64,000 nt of DNA. It comes from Marvinbryantia formatexigens DSM 14469. GTDB lineage: Bacteria > Bacillota > Clostridia > Lachnospirales > Lachnospiraceae. Position 1 is the stretch's first letter, and each line of letters begins with the position of its first letter. Location: assembly GCF_025148285.1 (NCBI RefSeq), contig NZ_CP102268.1, positions 3,389,001 through 3,453,000 on the forward strand. The letters are read 5' to 3'. This document shows, one piece after another, positions 16,675 to 26,507 of the stretch. Position numbers and translations under genes: made by a program. The notes under the pieces were generated by a model that saw only the letters and a list, made by a program, of their open reading frames with translations, was not told where the DNA came from and did no database searches.

Positions 16675-17061
16675 ATGGCAAGAGGACACAGATCCCAGAT
16701 TAAGAGAGAAAGAAATGCTCAGAAGGACACAAGACCGTCCGCAAAGTTATCTTATGCGAGAGTTTCTGTCCAGAAAGCATGCTTTGTTTTAGATGCCATC
16801 AGAGGCAAAGACGTGCAGACGGCACTCGGAATCGTAACCTACAATCCGAGATATGCGTCTACACTGATTAAAAAACTTTTGGAGTCGGCGATTGCGAATG
16901 CGGAAAACAACAACGGCATGAGCAGAGAAAATCTGTATGTTGAGGAGTGCTACGCAAACAAAGGACCGACAATGAAGAGAATCAGACCGAGGGCACAGGG
17001 TAGAGCTTATCGTATCGAGAAGAGAATGAGCCACATCACCGTTGTGCTGAATGAGAGATAG
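16675..17061 (+). CDS. rplV: 50S ribosomal protein L22
   Basis: 128 residues. ARVSVQKACFVLDAIRGKDV and the tunnel hairpin region PTMKRIRPRAQGRAYRIEKR are intact; this loop is a known macrolide-resistance site. The start at 16675 (MARGHRSQIK) follows AAAGGAGG; the frame is open from 16642 but without a site. Confidence 0.97.
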   Translation: MARGHRSQIKRERNAQKDTRPSAKLSYARVSVQKACFVLDAIRGKDVQTALGIVTYNPRYASTLIKKLLESAIANAENNNGMSRENLYVEECYANKGPTMKRIRPRAQGRAYRIEKRMSHITVVLNER

Positions 17062-17071
17062 GAGGTAAAGC

Positions 17072-17716
17072 ATGGGACAGAAAGTTAATCCGCACGGACT
17101 TAGAGTCGGCGTAATTAAGGACTGGGATTCCAAATGGTATGCAGAGTCTGAATTTGCTGATTACCTTGTTGAAGATAACAAAATCAGAACATACCTGAAG
17201 AAAAAATTATACAGTGCCGGTGTTTCAAGAATTGAAATTGAGAGAGCATCCGGCAGAGTGAAAGTGATTATCTATACTGCAAAACCGGGCGTAGTAATCG
17301 GCAAGGGCGGTTCTGAGATTGAAAAAGTAAAAGCAGAAGTGCAGAAGCTGACAAAAGAAAAACTTCTGGTAGATATCAAAGAAGTGAAGAGACCGGACAG
17401 AGATGCGCAGCTCGTTGCGGAAAATATCGCACAGCAGCTGGAAAACCGTGTATCCTTCCGTCGCGCTATGAAGTCTACGATGGGCAGAACCATGAAGACT
17501 GGCGCAAAGGGTATCAAGGCAGCAGTTTCCGGACGTCTGGGCGGCGCGGATATCGCACGTACCGAGTTCTACAGCGAGGGAACGATTCCTCTTCAGACAC
17601 TGCGCGCAGATATTGACTATGGATTCGCAGAGGCAGATACCACATACGGCAAGCTTGGCGTAAAAGTATGGATCTATAACGGCGAAATCCTTCCCACAAA
17701 AACAGCAAAGGAATAA
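17072..17716 (+). CDS. rpsC: 30S ribosomal protein S3
   Basis: 214 residues. [20 protein letters not shown] opening, KH domain with [15 protein letters not shown], and C-terminal [16 protein letters not shown]3 lines the mRNA entry channel. ATAGGAGG lies before the ATG. Confidence 0.98.
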   Translation: MGQKVNPHGLRVGVIKDWDSKWYAESEFADYLVEDNKIRTYLKKKLYSAGVSRIEIERASGRVKVIIYTAKPGVVIGKGGSEIEKVKAEVQKLTKEKLLVDIKEVKRPDRDAQLVAENIAQQLENRVSFRRAMKSTMGRTMKTGAKGIKAAVSGRLGGADIARTEFYSEGTIPLQTLRADIDYGFAEADTTYGKLGVKVWIYNGEILPTKTAKE

Positions 17717-17734
17717 GGAAGGGAGCGATAAATC

Positions 17735-18172
17735 ATGTTAATGCCAAAGAGAGTAAAAAGACGTAAACAGTTCCGTGGAAGCATGAGAGGTAAAGCATTA
17801 AGAGGCAATACCATTTCCAACGGTGAATACGGTCTTGTTGCAATAGAACCGTGCTGGATCAAGTCCAATCAGATTGAGGCAGCCCGTGTTGCCATGACAC
17901 GTTACATCAAGCGTGGCGGTAAAGTCTGGATCAAAATTTTCCCGGACAAACCGGTAACGGCAAAACCGGCAGAAACCCGTATGGGTTCCGGTAAAGGAAC
18001 ACTGGAGTACTGGGTTGCAGTTGTAAAACCGGGACGCGTTATGTTTGAGATCGCAGGCGTACCGGAGGAGGTTGCCCGTGAAGCATTGCGTCTCGCTATG
18101 CATAAGTTACCCTGTAAATGTAAAATCGTTTCTCGTGCGGATTTAGAAGGCGGTGATAACAGTGAAAATTAA
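17735..18172 (+). CDS. rplP: 50S ribosomal protein L16
   Basis: 145 residues. [15 protein letters not shown] start, [20 protein letters not shown] near the end. It organises the A-site region of 23S rRNA. The last codons overlap the start of rpmC. Confidence 0.97.
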   Translation: MLMPKRVKRRKQFRGSMRGKALRGNTISNGEYGLVAIEPCWIKSNQIEAARVAMTRYIKRGGKVWIKIFPDKPVTAKPAETRMGSGKGTLEYWVAVVKPGRVMFEIAGVPEEVAREALRLAMHKLPCKCKIVSRADLEGGDNSEN

Positions 18173-18365
18173 TAAGTATGTAGAAGATTTAAGAAACAAA
18201 TCAGCTGCAGAATTAAATGAAGAATTAGTAGCTGCTAAAAAGGAACTTTTCAATTTAAGATTCCAGAACGCAACCAATCAGTTAGATAACACAAGCAGAA
18301 TCAAAGAGGTTCGCAGAAACATTGCCAGAATCCAGACTGTTATCACTGAGCAGGCGAATGCGTAA
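18162..18365 (+). CDS. rpmC: 50S ribosomal protein L29
   Basis: 67 residues, two-helix protein at the tunnel exit ([31 protein letters not shown]). The GTG at 18162 (giving [10 protein letters not shown]) is favoured by AGGCGG upstream; GTG 18153 is an alternative. It overlaps rplP by 11 bases. Confidence 0.95.
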   Translation: MKINKYVEDLRNKSAAELNEELVAAKKELFNLRFQNATNQLDNTSRIKEVRRNIARIQTVITEQANA

Positions 18366-18386
18366 GAATAACCACGAAAGGAGCAA

Positions 18387-18647
18387 ATGGACGTGGAAAG
18401 AAATCTTAGAAAAACCCGTACAGGTAAGGTTGTCAGCAACAGAATGGAAAAAACGATCGTTGTTGCAGTAGAAGACCATGTAAAGCATCCGCTTTATAAA
18501 AAGGTTGTTAAGAGCACCTATAAATTAAAAGCACATGATGAGAACAATGAGTGCAATATCGGTGATACCGTAAAGGTTATGGAAACGAGACCGCTGTCTA
18601 AGGACAAGAGATGGAGACTTGTGGAAATCGTCGAGAAAGCAAAATAA
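18387..18647 (+). CDS. rpsQ: 30S ribosomal protein S17
   Basis: 86 residues, OB-fold primary binding protein. [19 protein letters not shown] and [20 protein letters not shown] are diagnostic. ATG 18387 is only four bases from GAAAGGAG; an in-frame GTG at 18393 (MERNLRK) would give better spacing and is a real alternative. Confidence 0.96.
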   Translation: MDVERNLRKTRTGKVVSNRMEKTIVVAVEDHVKHPLYKKVVKSTYKLKAHDENNECNIGDTVKVMETRPLSKDKRWRLVEIVEKAK

Positions 18648-18680
18648 CACTGGAACAAAACAGATAGGAGGTATATCAGC

Positions 18681-19049
18681 ATGATTCAGCAGGAAAGCAG
18701 ACTGAGAGTTGCTGATAACACTGGTGCCAAAGAGCTGCTTTGCATCAGAGTTATGGGCGGTTCTACAAGAAGATATGCAAGTATTGGAGATATTATCGTT
18801 GCTACGGTCAAAGATGCAACACCAGGCGGCGTTGTAAAGAAGGGCGATGTTGTGAAAGCGGTTGTGGTACGTACCGTCAACAAGACCCGCCGTAAAGACG
18901 GTTCTTATATCAGATTTGATGAAAATGCTGCAGTCATCATCAAGGATGACAAGAATCCGAGAGGAACCCGTATTTTTGGACCGGTTGCGAGAGAGCTTCG
19001 TGATAAGCAGTTTATGAAGATCGTATCTCTGGCTCCGGAAGTATTATAA
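18681..19049 (+). CDS. rplN: 50S ribosomal protein L14
   Basis: 122 residues. [19 protein letters not shown] and [20 protein letters not shown] are near invariant in the family. It is the first gene of the classical spc operon, here continuous with S10 genes and with no promoter visible between. Confidence 0.98.
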   Translation: MIQQESRLRVADNTGAKELLCIRVMGGSTRRYASIGDIIVATVKDATPGGVVKKGDVVKAVVVRTVNKTRRKDGSYIRFDENAAVIIKDDKNPRGTRIFGPVARELRDKQFMKIVSLAPEVL

Positions 19050-19060
19050 GGAGGTACCAG

Positions 19061-19375
19061 ATGTCATCGTTAAAAATCAAAAAGGGCGATACTGTTAAGG
19101 TAATCGCAGGTAAAGATAAAGACAAAGAAGGCAAGGTTCTTGCGGTTGACGCAAAGAACAACAAAGTCCTGGTTGAAGGTGTGAACATGGTTGTAAAGCA
19201 CACAAAACCTTCTGCAGCAAACCAGCAGGGCGGCATTGTGAACAAAGAAGCTTACATTCATATCTCCAACGTAATGCTGCTGGTTGGCGGCAAGGCAACA
19301 AGAGTTGGCTTCAGAATGGATGGCGACAAGAAGGTCCGCGTGGCTAAGGCTACCGGCGAAGTAATTGATAAATAA
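19061..19375 (+). CDS. rplX: 50S ribosomal protein L24
   Basis: 104 residues. KOW motif at the N terminus ([20 protein letters not shown]) followed by the [13 protein letters not shown] and [16 protein letters not shown] segments. Assembly initiator protein of the 50S subunit. Confidence 0.97.
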   Translation: MSSLKIKKGDTVKVIAGKDKDKEGKVLAVDAKNNKVLVEGVNMVVKHTKPSAANQQGGIVNKEAYIHISNVMLLVGGKATRVGFRMDGDKKVRVAKATGEVIDK

Positions 19376-19392
19376 GAGAGGAGGCCATACAG

Positions 19393-19935
19393 TTGAGTAG
19401 ACTCAGAGATACTTACCAGAACGAGATCGTAGATGCTATGATCAAAAAGTTCGGATATAAGAATATCATGGAAGTTCCGAAGCTTGACAAGGTTGTTATC
19501 AACATGGGCGTTGGCGAAGCAAAAGAAAACGCGAAGCTGCTCGAATCAGCCGTAAAGGATTTGGAAACCATCACAGGACAGAAAGCAGTCCTCACAAAAG
19601 CAAAGAAATCCGTGGCAAACTTTAAAATCAGAGAAGGTATGGCAATCGGATGCAAGGTTACTCTCCGCGGCGAGAGAATGTATGAGTTCGTAGACCGTCT
19701 CATCAACCTGGCGCTTCCGCGAGTGCGTGACTTCCGTGGTGTAAACCCGAACGCATTCGACGGCAGAGGAAACTATGCTCTTGGTATTAAAGAACAGTTG
19801 ATTTTCCCGGAAATCGAGTATGACAAAATCGACAAAGTCAGAGGTATGGACGTTATTTTTGTAACGACAGCACAGACTGATGAAGAAGCCCGCGAGCTGC
19901 TTACACAGTTCAACATGCCATTTGCAAAGGCTTAA
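19393..19935 (+). CDS. rplE: 50S ribosomal protein L5
   Basis: 180 residues, binds 5S r[21 protein letters not shown] and [20 protein letters not shown] are signatures. It starts with TTG (19393) behind GAGAGGAGG; no ATG fits the N terminus [12 protein letters not shown], so a rare start codon is used in a highly expressed operon. Confidence 0.97.
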   Translation: MSRLRDTYQNEIVDAMIKKFGYKNIMEVPKLDKVVINMGVGEAKENAKLLESAVKDLETITGQKAVLTKAKKSVANFKIREGMAIGCKVTLRGERMYEFVDRLINLALPRVRDFRGVNPNAFDGRGNYALGIKEQLIFPEIEYDKIDKVRGMDVIFVTTAQTDEEARELLTQFNMPFAKA

Positions 19936-19981
19936 TCCGTTAACAGGTCAATTTGTTTGAAGAAGTATAGGAGGAAAATTC

Positions 19982-20167
19982 ATGGCTAAAACAGCAATGA
20001 AGGTAAAACAGCAGCGCAAACAGAAATTCTCTACAAGAGAGTACAACCGCTGCAGAATCTGTGGCCGCCCGCATGCATATCTGAGAAAATACGGAATCTG
20101 CAGAATCTGCTTCCGTGAGCTGGCATACAAAGGTCAGATTCCTGGCGTGAAAAAAGCCAGCTGGTAG
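19982..20167 (+). CDS. rpsZ: 30S ribosomal protein S14, zinc-binding type
   Basis: 61 residues, the short C+ form. Four cysteines in [20 protein letters not shown] coordinate zinc. Many Firmicutes also have a zinc-independent long form used in zinc starvation; none is seen here. The stop codon runs directly into a hairpin repeat. Confidence 0.97.
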   Translation: MAKTAMKVKQQRKQKFSTREYNRCRICGRPHAYLRKYGICRICFRELAYKGQIPGVKKASW

Positions 20168-20320
20168 GCCCTGAAGCACTTAGTGAAAGCAAGCCGAAGG
20201 CGCAGCTTGAAGTTAGTGCGGGGCCGTTCCCGAACCTTAGCGACGCCGAAAGCAACTTAGTGAAAACGAGCTGAAAGCGAAGTTTGAACTTAGTGCGGGG
20301 CGGAGGTTAGTTGAGGGAAC
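20168..20320 (+). repeat. Intra-operon hairpin repeat, copy B (rpsZ-rpsH)
   Basis: Begins one base after the rpsZ stop. Hairpin B1 (20168-20224) pairs GCCC with GGGC, GCACT with AGTGC and CAAGC with GCTTG. Hairpin B2 (20226-20320) pairs GTTCCC with GGGAAC and AACCT with AGGTT. The same two-hairpin plan recurs in copy C, and B2 matches copy A with different outer pairs. Confidence 0.8.
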
Positions 20321-20362
20321 ATCCCGAAAGCATAACAATGTTTATATAAGGAGGACATATCG

Positions 20363-20764
20363 ATGACTATGAGCGATCCGATTGCAGATATGCTTACAAG
20401 AATCCGTAATGCGAACACTGCAAAGCATGATACAGTAGACGTACCGTCATCCAAGATGAAGCTTGCAATCGCAAACATTCTCTTAGATGAAGGATATATC
20501 AGCAAATATGATATCGTAGAAGAGGGTGGTTTCCCAATCATCCGCATCACGCTGAAATACGGCGCAGACAAGAACGAAAAAATTATTACAGGACTTAAGA
20601 GAATTTCCAAACCGGGTCTTCGCGTTTACGCAGGCAAGAACGAAATCCCGCGTGTACTTGGCGGACTTGGCGTGGCGATTCTTTCCACAAACCAGGGTGT
20701 AATCACAGACAAAGAAGCGCGCAAACTCCAGGTGGGTGGCGAAGTGCTTGCATTTGTTTGGTGA
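20363..20764 (+). CDS. rpsH: 30S ribosomal protein S8
   Basis: 133 residues. [20 protein letters not shown] opening and the C-terminal [19 protein letters not shown] segment. Start at 20363 (MTMSD) behind AAGGAGG; 20369 is possible. In Escherichia coli S8 represses the spc operon by binding its mRNA at rplE. Its stop runs directly into repeat copy C. Confidence 0.97.
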   Translation: MTMSDPIADMLTRIRNANTAKHDTVDVPSSKMKLAIANILLDEGYISKYDIVEEGGFPIIRITLKYGADKNEKIITGLKRISKPGLRVYAGKNEIPRVLGGLGVAILSTNQGVITDKEARKLQVGGEVLAFVW

Positions 20765-20955
20765 CCCTGAAGCACTTAATGAAAGCAAGCCGCAGGCGCA
20801 GCTTGAATTTAGTGCAGGGGTCGTTCCCGAACCTTAGCGAGTGCAAGCGTAAGCGCAGCACGAGGTTAGTTGAGGGAACATACCCGTTTCTTCACGTTAA
20901 TTGAGGGAACATACCCGTTTTCTCATGTTAATTGAGAATTAGTTGAGAAAACAAA
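20764..20955 (+). repeat. Intra-operon hairpin repeat, copy C (rpsH-rplF)
   Basis: Hairpin C1 (20765-20819) pairs CCCT with AGGG, GCACT with AGTGC and CAAGC with GCTTG. Hairpin C2 (20823-20879) pairs GTTCCC with GGGAAC, AACCT with AGGTT and inner GTGC with GCAC. After C2 the motif TTAATTGAGGGAACATACCC is repeated in tandem (20866-20950, the last copy diverged). About 80 further bases lead to rplF. Confidence 0.8.
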
Positions 20956-21033
20956 CCCACATTTATACAGAAGTTACTGAAAACAGAAAGAGCACAGGCT
21001 CTTTCCGAAAATCTAAGTAAGGAGGACATAGTA

Positions 21034-21573
21034 ATGTCACGTATCGGTAGAATGCCGGTTGCGATTCCGGCAGGCGTTACGGTAGAGGTTGCAGAGGGCA
21101 ACAAGGTTACCGTAAAGGGCAGCAAGGGTACTCTGGTAAGAGTGCTCCCGACAGAAATGGATATTAAAGTAGAAGACGGTCATGTACTCGTTTCAAGACC
21201 GAATGACTTAAAGAAAATGAAATCCCTTCATGGTCTTACAAGAACCTTGATCCACAACATGGTGGTTGGCGTAAGCGAGGGCTACACCAAGGTTCTGGAA
21301 GTAAACGGTGTAGGTTACAAGGCAGCAAAGCAGGGCAAGAAACTGACATTGAGTCTGGGTTACTCTCATCCGGTTGAGATGATAGACCCGGAGGGGCTGG
21401 AAACTGTAGTGGAAGGAAACAAAATTACAGTAAAAGGCATTGACAAAGAAAAAGTTGGCCAGTACGCAGCGGAAATCAGAGAAAAGAGAGCTCCGGAACC
21501 TTACAAGGGCAAGGGTATTAAGTATGCTGATGAAGTTATCAGACGTAAAGTTGGTAAGACTGGTAAGAAATAA
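21034..21573 (+). CDS. rplF: 50S ribosomal protein L6
   Basis: 179 residues, two L6 repeats. [19 protein letters not shown] and the C-terminal [19 protein letters not shown] are diagnostic. It lies near the sarcin-ricin loop. AAGGAGG precedes the ATG. Confidence 0.98.
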   Translation: MSRIGRMPVAIPAGVTVEVAEGNKVTVKGSKGTLVRVLPTEMDIKVEDGHVLVSRPNDLKKMKSLHGLTRTLIHNMVVGVSEGYTKVLEVNGVGYKAAKQGKKLTLSLGYSHPVEMIDPEGLETVVEGNKITVKGIDKEKVGQYAAEIREKRAPEPYKGKGIKYADEVIRRKVGKTGKK

Positions 21574-21590
21574 GTAAGGAGAGTGTAAAA

Positions 21591-21959
21591 ATGGTTAGAA
21601 AAGAATCCAGAACTAAAGTTCGTGTAAAAAAACACAGAAGACTTCGTAATCGTTTTGCAGGAACTGCAGAAAGACCGCGTCTGGCAGTGTTTAGAAGTAA
21701 TAATCATATGTATGCTCAAATTATTGACGATTCAGTCGGAAACACTCTTGTATCTGCGAGCACGCTTCAGAAAGAAGTAAAGGCAGAGCTGGAGAAGACC
21801 AACAACGTTGATGCAGCAGCATACCTGGGAAAAGTAATTGCCGAGAGAGCTCTTGAAAAAGGTATTAAGACCGTTGTCTTTGACAGAGGCGGCTTCATAT
21901 ATCAGGGCAAAATTCAGGCATTAGCAGATGCAGCAAGAGAAGCTGGTCTGGAATTTTAG
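21591..21959 (+). CDS. rplR: 50S ribosomal protein L18
   Basis: 122 residues, 5S rRNA-binding. [20 protein letters not shown] and [20 protein letters not shown] match the family. AAGGAGAG lies before the ATG; TAG stop. Confidence 0.97.
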   Translation: MVRKESRTKVRVKKHRRLRNRFAGTAERPRLAVFRSNNHMYAQIIDDSVGNTLVSASTLQKEVKAELEKTNNVDAAAYLGKVIAERALEKGIKTVVFDRGGFIYQGKIQALADAAREAGLEF

Positions 21960-21970
21960 GAGGTAGACAC

Positions 21971-22480
21971 ATGAAACGTGAAATTATTGATGCTAATTCG
22001 TTAGAATTAAATGAAAAAGTAGTGTCTATTAAGCGTGTTACCAAGGTTGTTAAGGGCGGTAAGAACATGAAGTTCACAGCTCTTGTAGTTGTAGGCGATG
22101 GAAATGGCCATGTTGGTGCAGGTTTAGGAAAGGCAAAAGAAATTCCGGAAGCAATCCGCAAGGGAAAAGAAGACGCTGCTAAAAATCTGATTAATGTTGC
22201 GCTGGATGACAATGCAAGTATCCCGCATGATTTTGAAGGAAAATTCGGCGGCTCCCACGTAGTTCTTAAGAGAGCTCCGGAAGGTACCGGTGTTATCGCA
22301 GGCGGTCCGGCACGTAACGTACTGGAAATGGCAGGCATCCGCAATATCCGTACAAAATCCCTCGGCTCCAGAAACAAGCAGAACGTTGTTCTTGCTACAC
22401 TGGAAGGCTTAAAACAGCTCAAATCCCCGGAGGAAGTTGCGAGACTGCGCGGAAAAGCGGTAGAAGAAGTACGCGCATAG
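21971..22480 (+). CDS. rpsE: 30S ribosomal protein S5
   Basis: 169 residues. Double-stranded RNA-binding N-terminal fold ([38 protein letters not shown]) and C-terminal [18 protein letters not shown]5 shapes decoding accuracy; classical spectinomycin-resistance site. Confidence 0.98.
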   Translation: MKREIIDANSLELNEKVVSIKRVTKVVKGGKNMKFTALVVVGDGNGHVGAGLGKAKEIPEAIRKGKEDAAKNLINVALDDNASIPHDFEGKFGGSHVVLKRAPEGTGVIAGGPARNVLEMAGIRNIRTKSLGSRNKQNVVLATLEGLKQLKSPEEVARLRGKAVEEVRA

Positions 22481-22492
22481 GAGGATTAGAAA

Positions 22493-22675
22493 ATGGCAGA
22501 TAAAGTAAGAGTAACCTTAGTAAAATCTACAATCGGTGCAATCCCGAAACATCGTGCAACAGTAGCAGCGCTGGGTCTCAGGAAACTGAACAAATCTGTT
22601 GAGCTTCCGAACAACGCGGCTACACAGGGTATGGTAAAGCAGGTACAGCATCTGGTAAAAGTAGAAGAAATCTAA
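22493..22675 (+). CDS. rpmD: 50S ribosomal protein L30
   Basis: 60 residues. VTLVKSTIGAIPKHRATVAA and GMVKQVQHLVKV are family features. Thirteen bases after rpsE with GGAGG. Confidence 0.97.
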   Translation: MADKVRVTLVKSTIGAIPKHRATVAALGLRKLNKSVELPNNAATQGMVKQVQHLVKVEEI

Positions 22676-22695
22676 TCAAATAAGGAGGTGCCATG

Positions 22696-23136
22696 ATGGA
22701 TTTATCAAACTTAAAACCGGCAGAGGGTTCCAGACAGAGCGGTAACTTCAGAAGAGGCCGTGGACACGGTTCAGGAAACGGAAAAACAGCCGGCAAAGGA
22801 CATAAAGGTCAGAAGGCCCGTTCCGGCGCTCCGAGACCGGGATTTGAAGGCGGTCAGATGCCGTTATACAGACGTATTCCGAAGAGAGGCTTCACAAACA
22901 GAAATACAAAGGACATCGAAGCAATCAACGTGAGTGCGCTGGAGAGATTTGATAACGATACCGAAGTAACGATCGAAACTCTGATTGAAGCAGGCGTTAT
23001 CAAGAGTGCAAAAGACGGCGTAAAGGTACTTGGAAACGGGGAACTTACTAAGAAGCTTAACGTTAAGGTAAATGCTTTCAGTGAAAGCGCAAAGGCGAAG
23101 ATAGAAGCACTTGGTGGAAAAGCAGAGGTGATCTGA
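22696..23136 (+). CDS. rplO: 50S ribosomal protein L15
   Basis: 146 residues. [13 protein letters not shown] start with the glycine- and arginine-rich [20 protein letters not shown] loop. Two ATGs stand side by side (22693, 22696); the second has better distance from AAGGAGG. The stop overlaps the secY start (TGATG). Confidence 0.97.
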   Translation: MDLSNLKPAEGSRQSGNFRRGRGHGSGNGKTAGKGHKGQKARSGAPRPGFEGGQMPLYRRIPKRGFTNRNTKDIEAINVSALERFDNDTEVTIETLIEAGVIKSAKDGVKVLGNGELTKKLNVKVNAFSESAKAKIEALGGKAEVI

Positions 23137-24449
23137 TGTTAGAAACACTTCGTAACATGTTTCGGGTGAAGGACATCCGTAAACGTCTGTTATATACGTT
23201 TGGTATGCTGGTAGTCATCCGGCTCGGTTCACAGCTTCCGGTGCCGGGTGTAAACCGTGAGTATATCTCACAGTTTTTCGCACAGCAGACTGATGGTGCC
23301 TTTAATTTCTTCAGTGCTTTCACGGGCGGCTCCTTTGAGCGTATGTCTATTTTTGCGCTGAATATCACACCGTACATTACATCGTCAATTATCATGCAGC
23401 TTTTGACGATAGCAATTCCCCAGCTTGAGGAAATGCATAAGGACGGAGAAGAAGGAAGAAAGAAAATCACGGCGATTACCCGCTATGTTACGGTAGCCCT
23501 GGCATTAATCGAAGCTACTGCAATGACGGTTGCTTTCGGCAGAAACGGCATGATTCCCGATATGAATATTCTGAAGGGAATCACCGTAGTCGCTGCCTGG
23601 ACAGCCGGTTCCGCATTCCTGATGTGGGTTGGTGAGCGGATTACGGAAAAAGGTGTTGGAAATGGTATTTCCATCGTCCTCGTGATTAACATTCTTTCAC
23701 GTATACCGAGCGATATCGGTACACTTTACGAAACCTTCATACAGGGTAAATCACTTGCGCGCGGCGCGCTGGCTGCAGTGATTATTCTGGCGGTTATCGC
23801 AATTACCATCGTCTTTGTTATCATACTGAGCGATGCGGTGAGACGTATCCCGGTACAGTACGCAAAGAAGATGCAGGGAAGAAAGATGATGGGCGGACAG
23901 TCCACCTACATTCCTCTGAAAGTAAATACAGCCGGCGTTATCCCGGTTATCTTTGCACAGTCACTGTTCAGTATGCCGAGCATGATTGCATCCGTACTGG
24001 GCGTGTCCACAGACGGTGTCGGCGGTCAGATTATCGCGGCTCTGAACCAGAACAACTGGTTTAATCCGGACCAGCCGGTGTATTCCCTCGGACTGATTCT
24101 TTACATTGCGTTGATTATCGCTTTTGCTTATTTCTACACCTCCATCACCTTCAATCCGATTGAGGTGGCGGACAATATGAAAAAGCAGGGTGGTTTCATT
24201 CCGGGCATCCGTCCGGGTAAGCCGACCAGCGATTATCTGAATAAGATTCTGAATTACATCGTATTCATCGGTGCAGTTGGTTTGACGATCGTCGTACTGA
24301 TTCCGATTTTCTTCAACGGTGTGTTCAAGGCTTATGTATCCTTCGGCGGAACATCTATCATCATTATCGTAGGTGTTATCCTTGAAACGATTAAACAGAT
24401 TGAATCGCAGATGGTGGTCCGCAATTACAAAGGCTTTTTAAGCGAATAG
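23136..24449 (+). CDS. secY: Protein translocase subunit SecY
   Basis: 437 residues, ten membrane spans, the pore of the Sec translocon. IRLGSQLPVPGVNREYISQ, the plug region and PIEVADNMKKQGGFIPGIRP are typical. Translation is coupled to rplO by a one-base overlap. A 9-base hairpin follows the stop. Confidence 0.98.
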   Translation: MLETLRNMFRVKDIRKRLLYTFGMLVVIRLGSQLPVPGVNREYISQFFAQQTDGAFNFFSAFTGGSFERMSIFALNITPYITSSIIMQLLTIAIPQLEEMHKDGEEGRKKITAITRYVTVALALIEATAMTVAFGRNGMIPDMNILKGITVVAAWTAGSAFLMWVGERITEKGVGNGISIVLVINILSRIPSDIGTLYETFIQGKSLARGALAAVIILAVIAITIVFVIILSDAVRRIPVQYAKKMQGRKMMGGQSTYIPLKVNTAGVIPVIFAQSLFSMPSMIASVLGVSTDGVGGQIIAALNQNNWFNPDQPVYSLGLILYIALIIAFAYFYTSITFNPIEVADNMKKQGGFIPGIRPGKPTSDYLNKILNYIVFIGAVGLTIVVLIPIFFNGVFKAYVSFGGTSIIIIVGVILETIKQIESQMVVRNYKGFLSE

Positions 24450-24452
24450 AGA

Positions 24453-24486
24453 AGTGTACCGTTTGTTTTCGGACAGGCGGTACACT
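24453..24486 (+). other. Hairpin between secY and adk
   Basis: AGTGTACCG (24453-24461) pairs perfectly with CGGTACACT (24478-24486). There is no U-tract after it. It may adjust the level of downstream adk-map-infA transcript. Confidence 0.6.
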
Positions 24487-24515
24487 AACTGTGTTTATGC
24501 CAGAAAGGAAAGACT

Positions 24516-25160
24516 ATGAAAATTGTGATGTTGGGCGCACCGGGCGCAGGAAAGGGTACGCAGGCGAAGCGGATCGCAGAGAAATATGAGATACCGCACG
24601 TTTCCACCGGCGATATCCTGCGCGCAAACGTAAAAGGTGCAACAGAATTAGGAAAAAAGGCAAAGGAATTTATGGACCAGGGGCTGCTGGTGCCGGATGA
24701 GCTGGTAATCGACATGCTGATGGACCGCATCGCACAGCCGGATTGCACAAAGGGCTACATCCTCGATGGTTTCCCGCGCACGATTCCGCAGGCGGAGAGC
24801 CTTGACGCGGCGCTGGAAAAACAGGGAGATAAGCTGGACTATGCTATCGATGTGGATGTGCCGGACGAAAATATTGTAAAGCGCATGGGCGGAAGAAGAG
24901 CGTGCCTTGGCTGCGGCGCTACTTACCATGTGGTATTCAACCCGACGAAGGAAGAGGGCGTCTGCGACGTCTGCGGCGAAAAACTGATTCTGAGGGATGA
25001 TGATAAGCCGGAGACCGTGCAGAAGCGTCTGGATGTATATCACGACCAGACACAGCCGCTGATTGATTTTTATAAGAACGCCGGTATTTTGAAAACAGTG
25101 GACGGTACTATGGAAATGGACCGTGTATTTGAAGAAATTGTGCAGATATTAGGAGCGTAA
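24516..25160 (+). CDS. adk: Adenylate kinase
   Basis: 214 residues. P-loop GAPGAGKGTQAKRIAEKY, NMP-binding region HVSTGDILRA, and DGFPRTIPQAE. The LID carries four cysteines (CLGCGATYH, CDVCGEKL) and so belongs to the zinc-containing Gram-positive type. It balances AMP, ADP and ATP. Confidence 0.98.
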   Translation: MKIVMLGAPGAGKGTQAKRIAEKYEIPHVSTGDILRANVKGATELGKKAKEFMDQGLLVPDELVIDMLMDRIAQPDCTKGYILDGFPRTIPQAESLDAALEKQGDKLDYAIDVDVPDENIVKRMGGRRACLGCGATYHVVFNPTKEEGVCDVCGEKLILRDDDKPETVQKRLDVYHDQTQPLIDFYKNAGILKTVDGTMEMDRVFEEIVQILGA

Positions 25161-25162
25161 AT

Positions 25163-25921
25163 ATGGCAGTAACAATTAAATCTCCAAAAGAAATAGACCT
25201 CATGAGAGAAGCAGGAAGACGTCTGGAGATTGTTCATAACAAGCTTGGTGAGTTTGTGAAACCGGGAATTTCCACAAAGGACATCGACCGCTATGGAGAA
25301 GAACTGATCAGAGGTCTTGACTGCATTCCAAACTTTCTGAATTATAACGGGTATCCGGCATCTATCTGTGTGTCCGTAAATGACGAGGTGGTACACGGAA
25401 TCCCGAACAAAAAACATATTATAAAAGAAGGGGATATCGTAAGTCTGGACGCCGGTCTGATTTACAAGGGCTTTCATTCCGATGCCGCGCGCACACATGC
25501 CGTCGGCGAGGTCAGCCCGGAGGCGGCGAAGCTGATAAAGGTTACGGAAGAGTGCTTCTTCAAAGGCATTGAGTTTGCCAGAGCCGGCAATCATCTGTAT
25601 GAGATTTCCGGGGCAATCGGTGCTTATGCGGAGAGCTTCGGCTACGGCGTTGTGCGTGACCTGGTCGGACATGGCATCGGCAGGGCGCTCCACGAGGACC
25701 CGCAGATTCCGAACTTTGCCCAGAAGCGGCGGGGACTGAAGCTTATGGCGGGTATGACGCTTGCCATCGAGCCGATGATCAATGCCGGACGCTACGATGT
25801 ATGCTGGCTGGATGACGACTGGACCGTTGTCACCGAGGATGGCTCCCTGTCTGCCCATTATGAGAATACGATTCTGATTACAGACGGTGCGCCGGAGATT
25901 CTCACCCTGCATGCGGATTAA
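25163..25921 (+). CDS. map: Methionine aminopeptidase, type I
   Basis: 252 residues. Metal ligands lie in SLDAGLIYKGFHSDAARTHA (two Asp), GHGIGRALHEDPQIPN (His), AIEPMI (Glu) and HYENTILIT (Glu). It removes the N-terminal Met from nascent proteins. The start lies two bases after the adk stop; its ribosome site TTAGGAG lies inside adk. Ends near a GC-rich 106-base gap. Confidence 0.98.
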   Translation: MAVTIKSPKEIDLMREAGRRLEIVHNKLGEFVKPGISTKDIDRYGEELIRGLDCIPNFLNYNGYPASICVSVNDEVVHGIPNKKHIIKEGDIVSLDAGLIYKGFHSDAARTHAVGEVSPEAAKLIKVTEECFFKGIEFARAGNHLYEISGAIGAYAESFGYGVVRDLVGHGIGRALHEDPQIPNFAQKRRGLKLMAGMTLAIEPMINAGRYDVCWLDDDWTVVTEDGSLSAHYENTILITDGAPEILTLHAD

Positions 25922-26027
25922 CGCGTGCAGGAGGAGCTGCGCTTCTGGCGGATTTGTCTGCCGGCGCAGATGTGTCACTCGGAAAGCCCGGAACTGAGCC
26001 GCAAAAGAGCGCGGCATGGAGGTAAGA

Positions 26028-26303
26028 ATGGACCGATTTGAGGCAGGAATGCTGGCATGGTCGCGCGCCGGGCATGACAGCGGCACGCTTTATGTCATAA
26101 TGAGGACAGACGAAGAATATGTTTATCTGACGGACGGACGGCTGAAGCCGGTGGATAAGCCGAAAAAGAAGAAAAAAAAGCATGTCCAGGTAATGCGGAC
26201 AATCCCGCAGGAGCTTGCGGATATGCCGGAAAAAGAGATAAAAAACGAAGATATCAGACGAGTAATCAGGAGGTTTGCAAATGTCGAAAGCAGATGTAAT
26301 TGA
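26028..26303 (+). CDS. KOW domain RNA-binding protein (L14e-like) between map and infA
   Basis: The 91-residue protein begins [20 protein letters not shown], a KOW-type beta-barrel as in ribosomal L14e/L27e-like proteins of Clostridia, followed by a lysine run ([12 protein letters not shown]). The position map-KOW-infA is conserved in Clostridia. ATG 26028 has GGAGG four bases upstream. The C-terminal end overlaps infA by 23 bases. It probably binds rRNA; the exact role is not known. Confidence 0.8.
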   Translation: MDRFEAGMLAWSRAGHDSGTLYVIMRTDEEYVYLTDGRLKPVDKPKKKKKKHVQVMRTIPQELADMPEKEIKNEDIRRVIRRFANVESRCN

Positions 26304-26499
26304 AGTAGAAGGAACTGTATTGGAGAAGCTGCCGAACGCAATGTTTAAGGTAGAACTGGAAAATAAGCACGTTGTGCTTGCACATATCAGCGGAAAGCTG
26401 CGCATGAACTTCATCCGCATCCTTCCGGGAGATAAAGTAACGATTGAGCTCTCCCCGTACGATCTGTCCAAGGGACGCATCATCTGGAGAGACAAATAA
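26281..26499 (+). CDS. infA: Translation initiation factor IF-1
   Basis: 72 residues, one S1-type OB fold: [55 protein letters not shown]. It occupies the A site during initiation. AGGAGG lies six bases before ATG 26281, within the KOW gene. It is the last gene of the ribosomal run here; rpmJ and rpsM, its usual followers, are missing. Confidence 0.97.
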   Translation: MSKADVIEVEGTVLEKLPNAMFKVELENKHVVLAHISGKLRMNFIRILPGDKVTIELSPYDLSKGRIIWRDK

Positions 26500-26507
26500 T
26501 GTTACAA

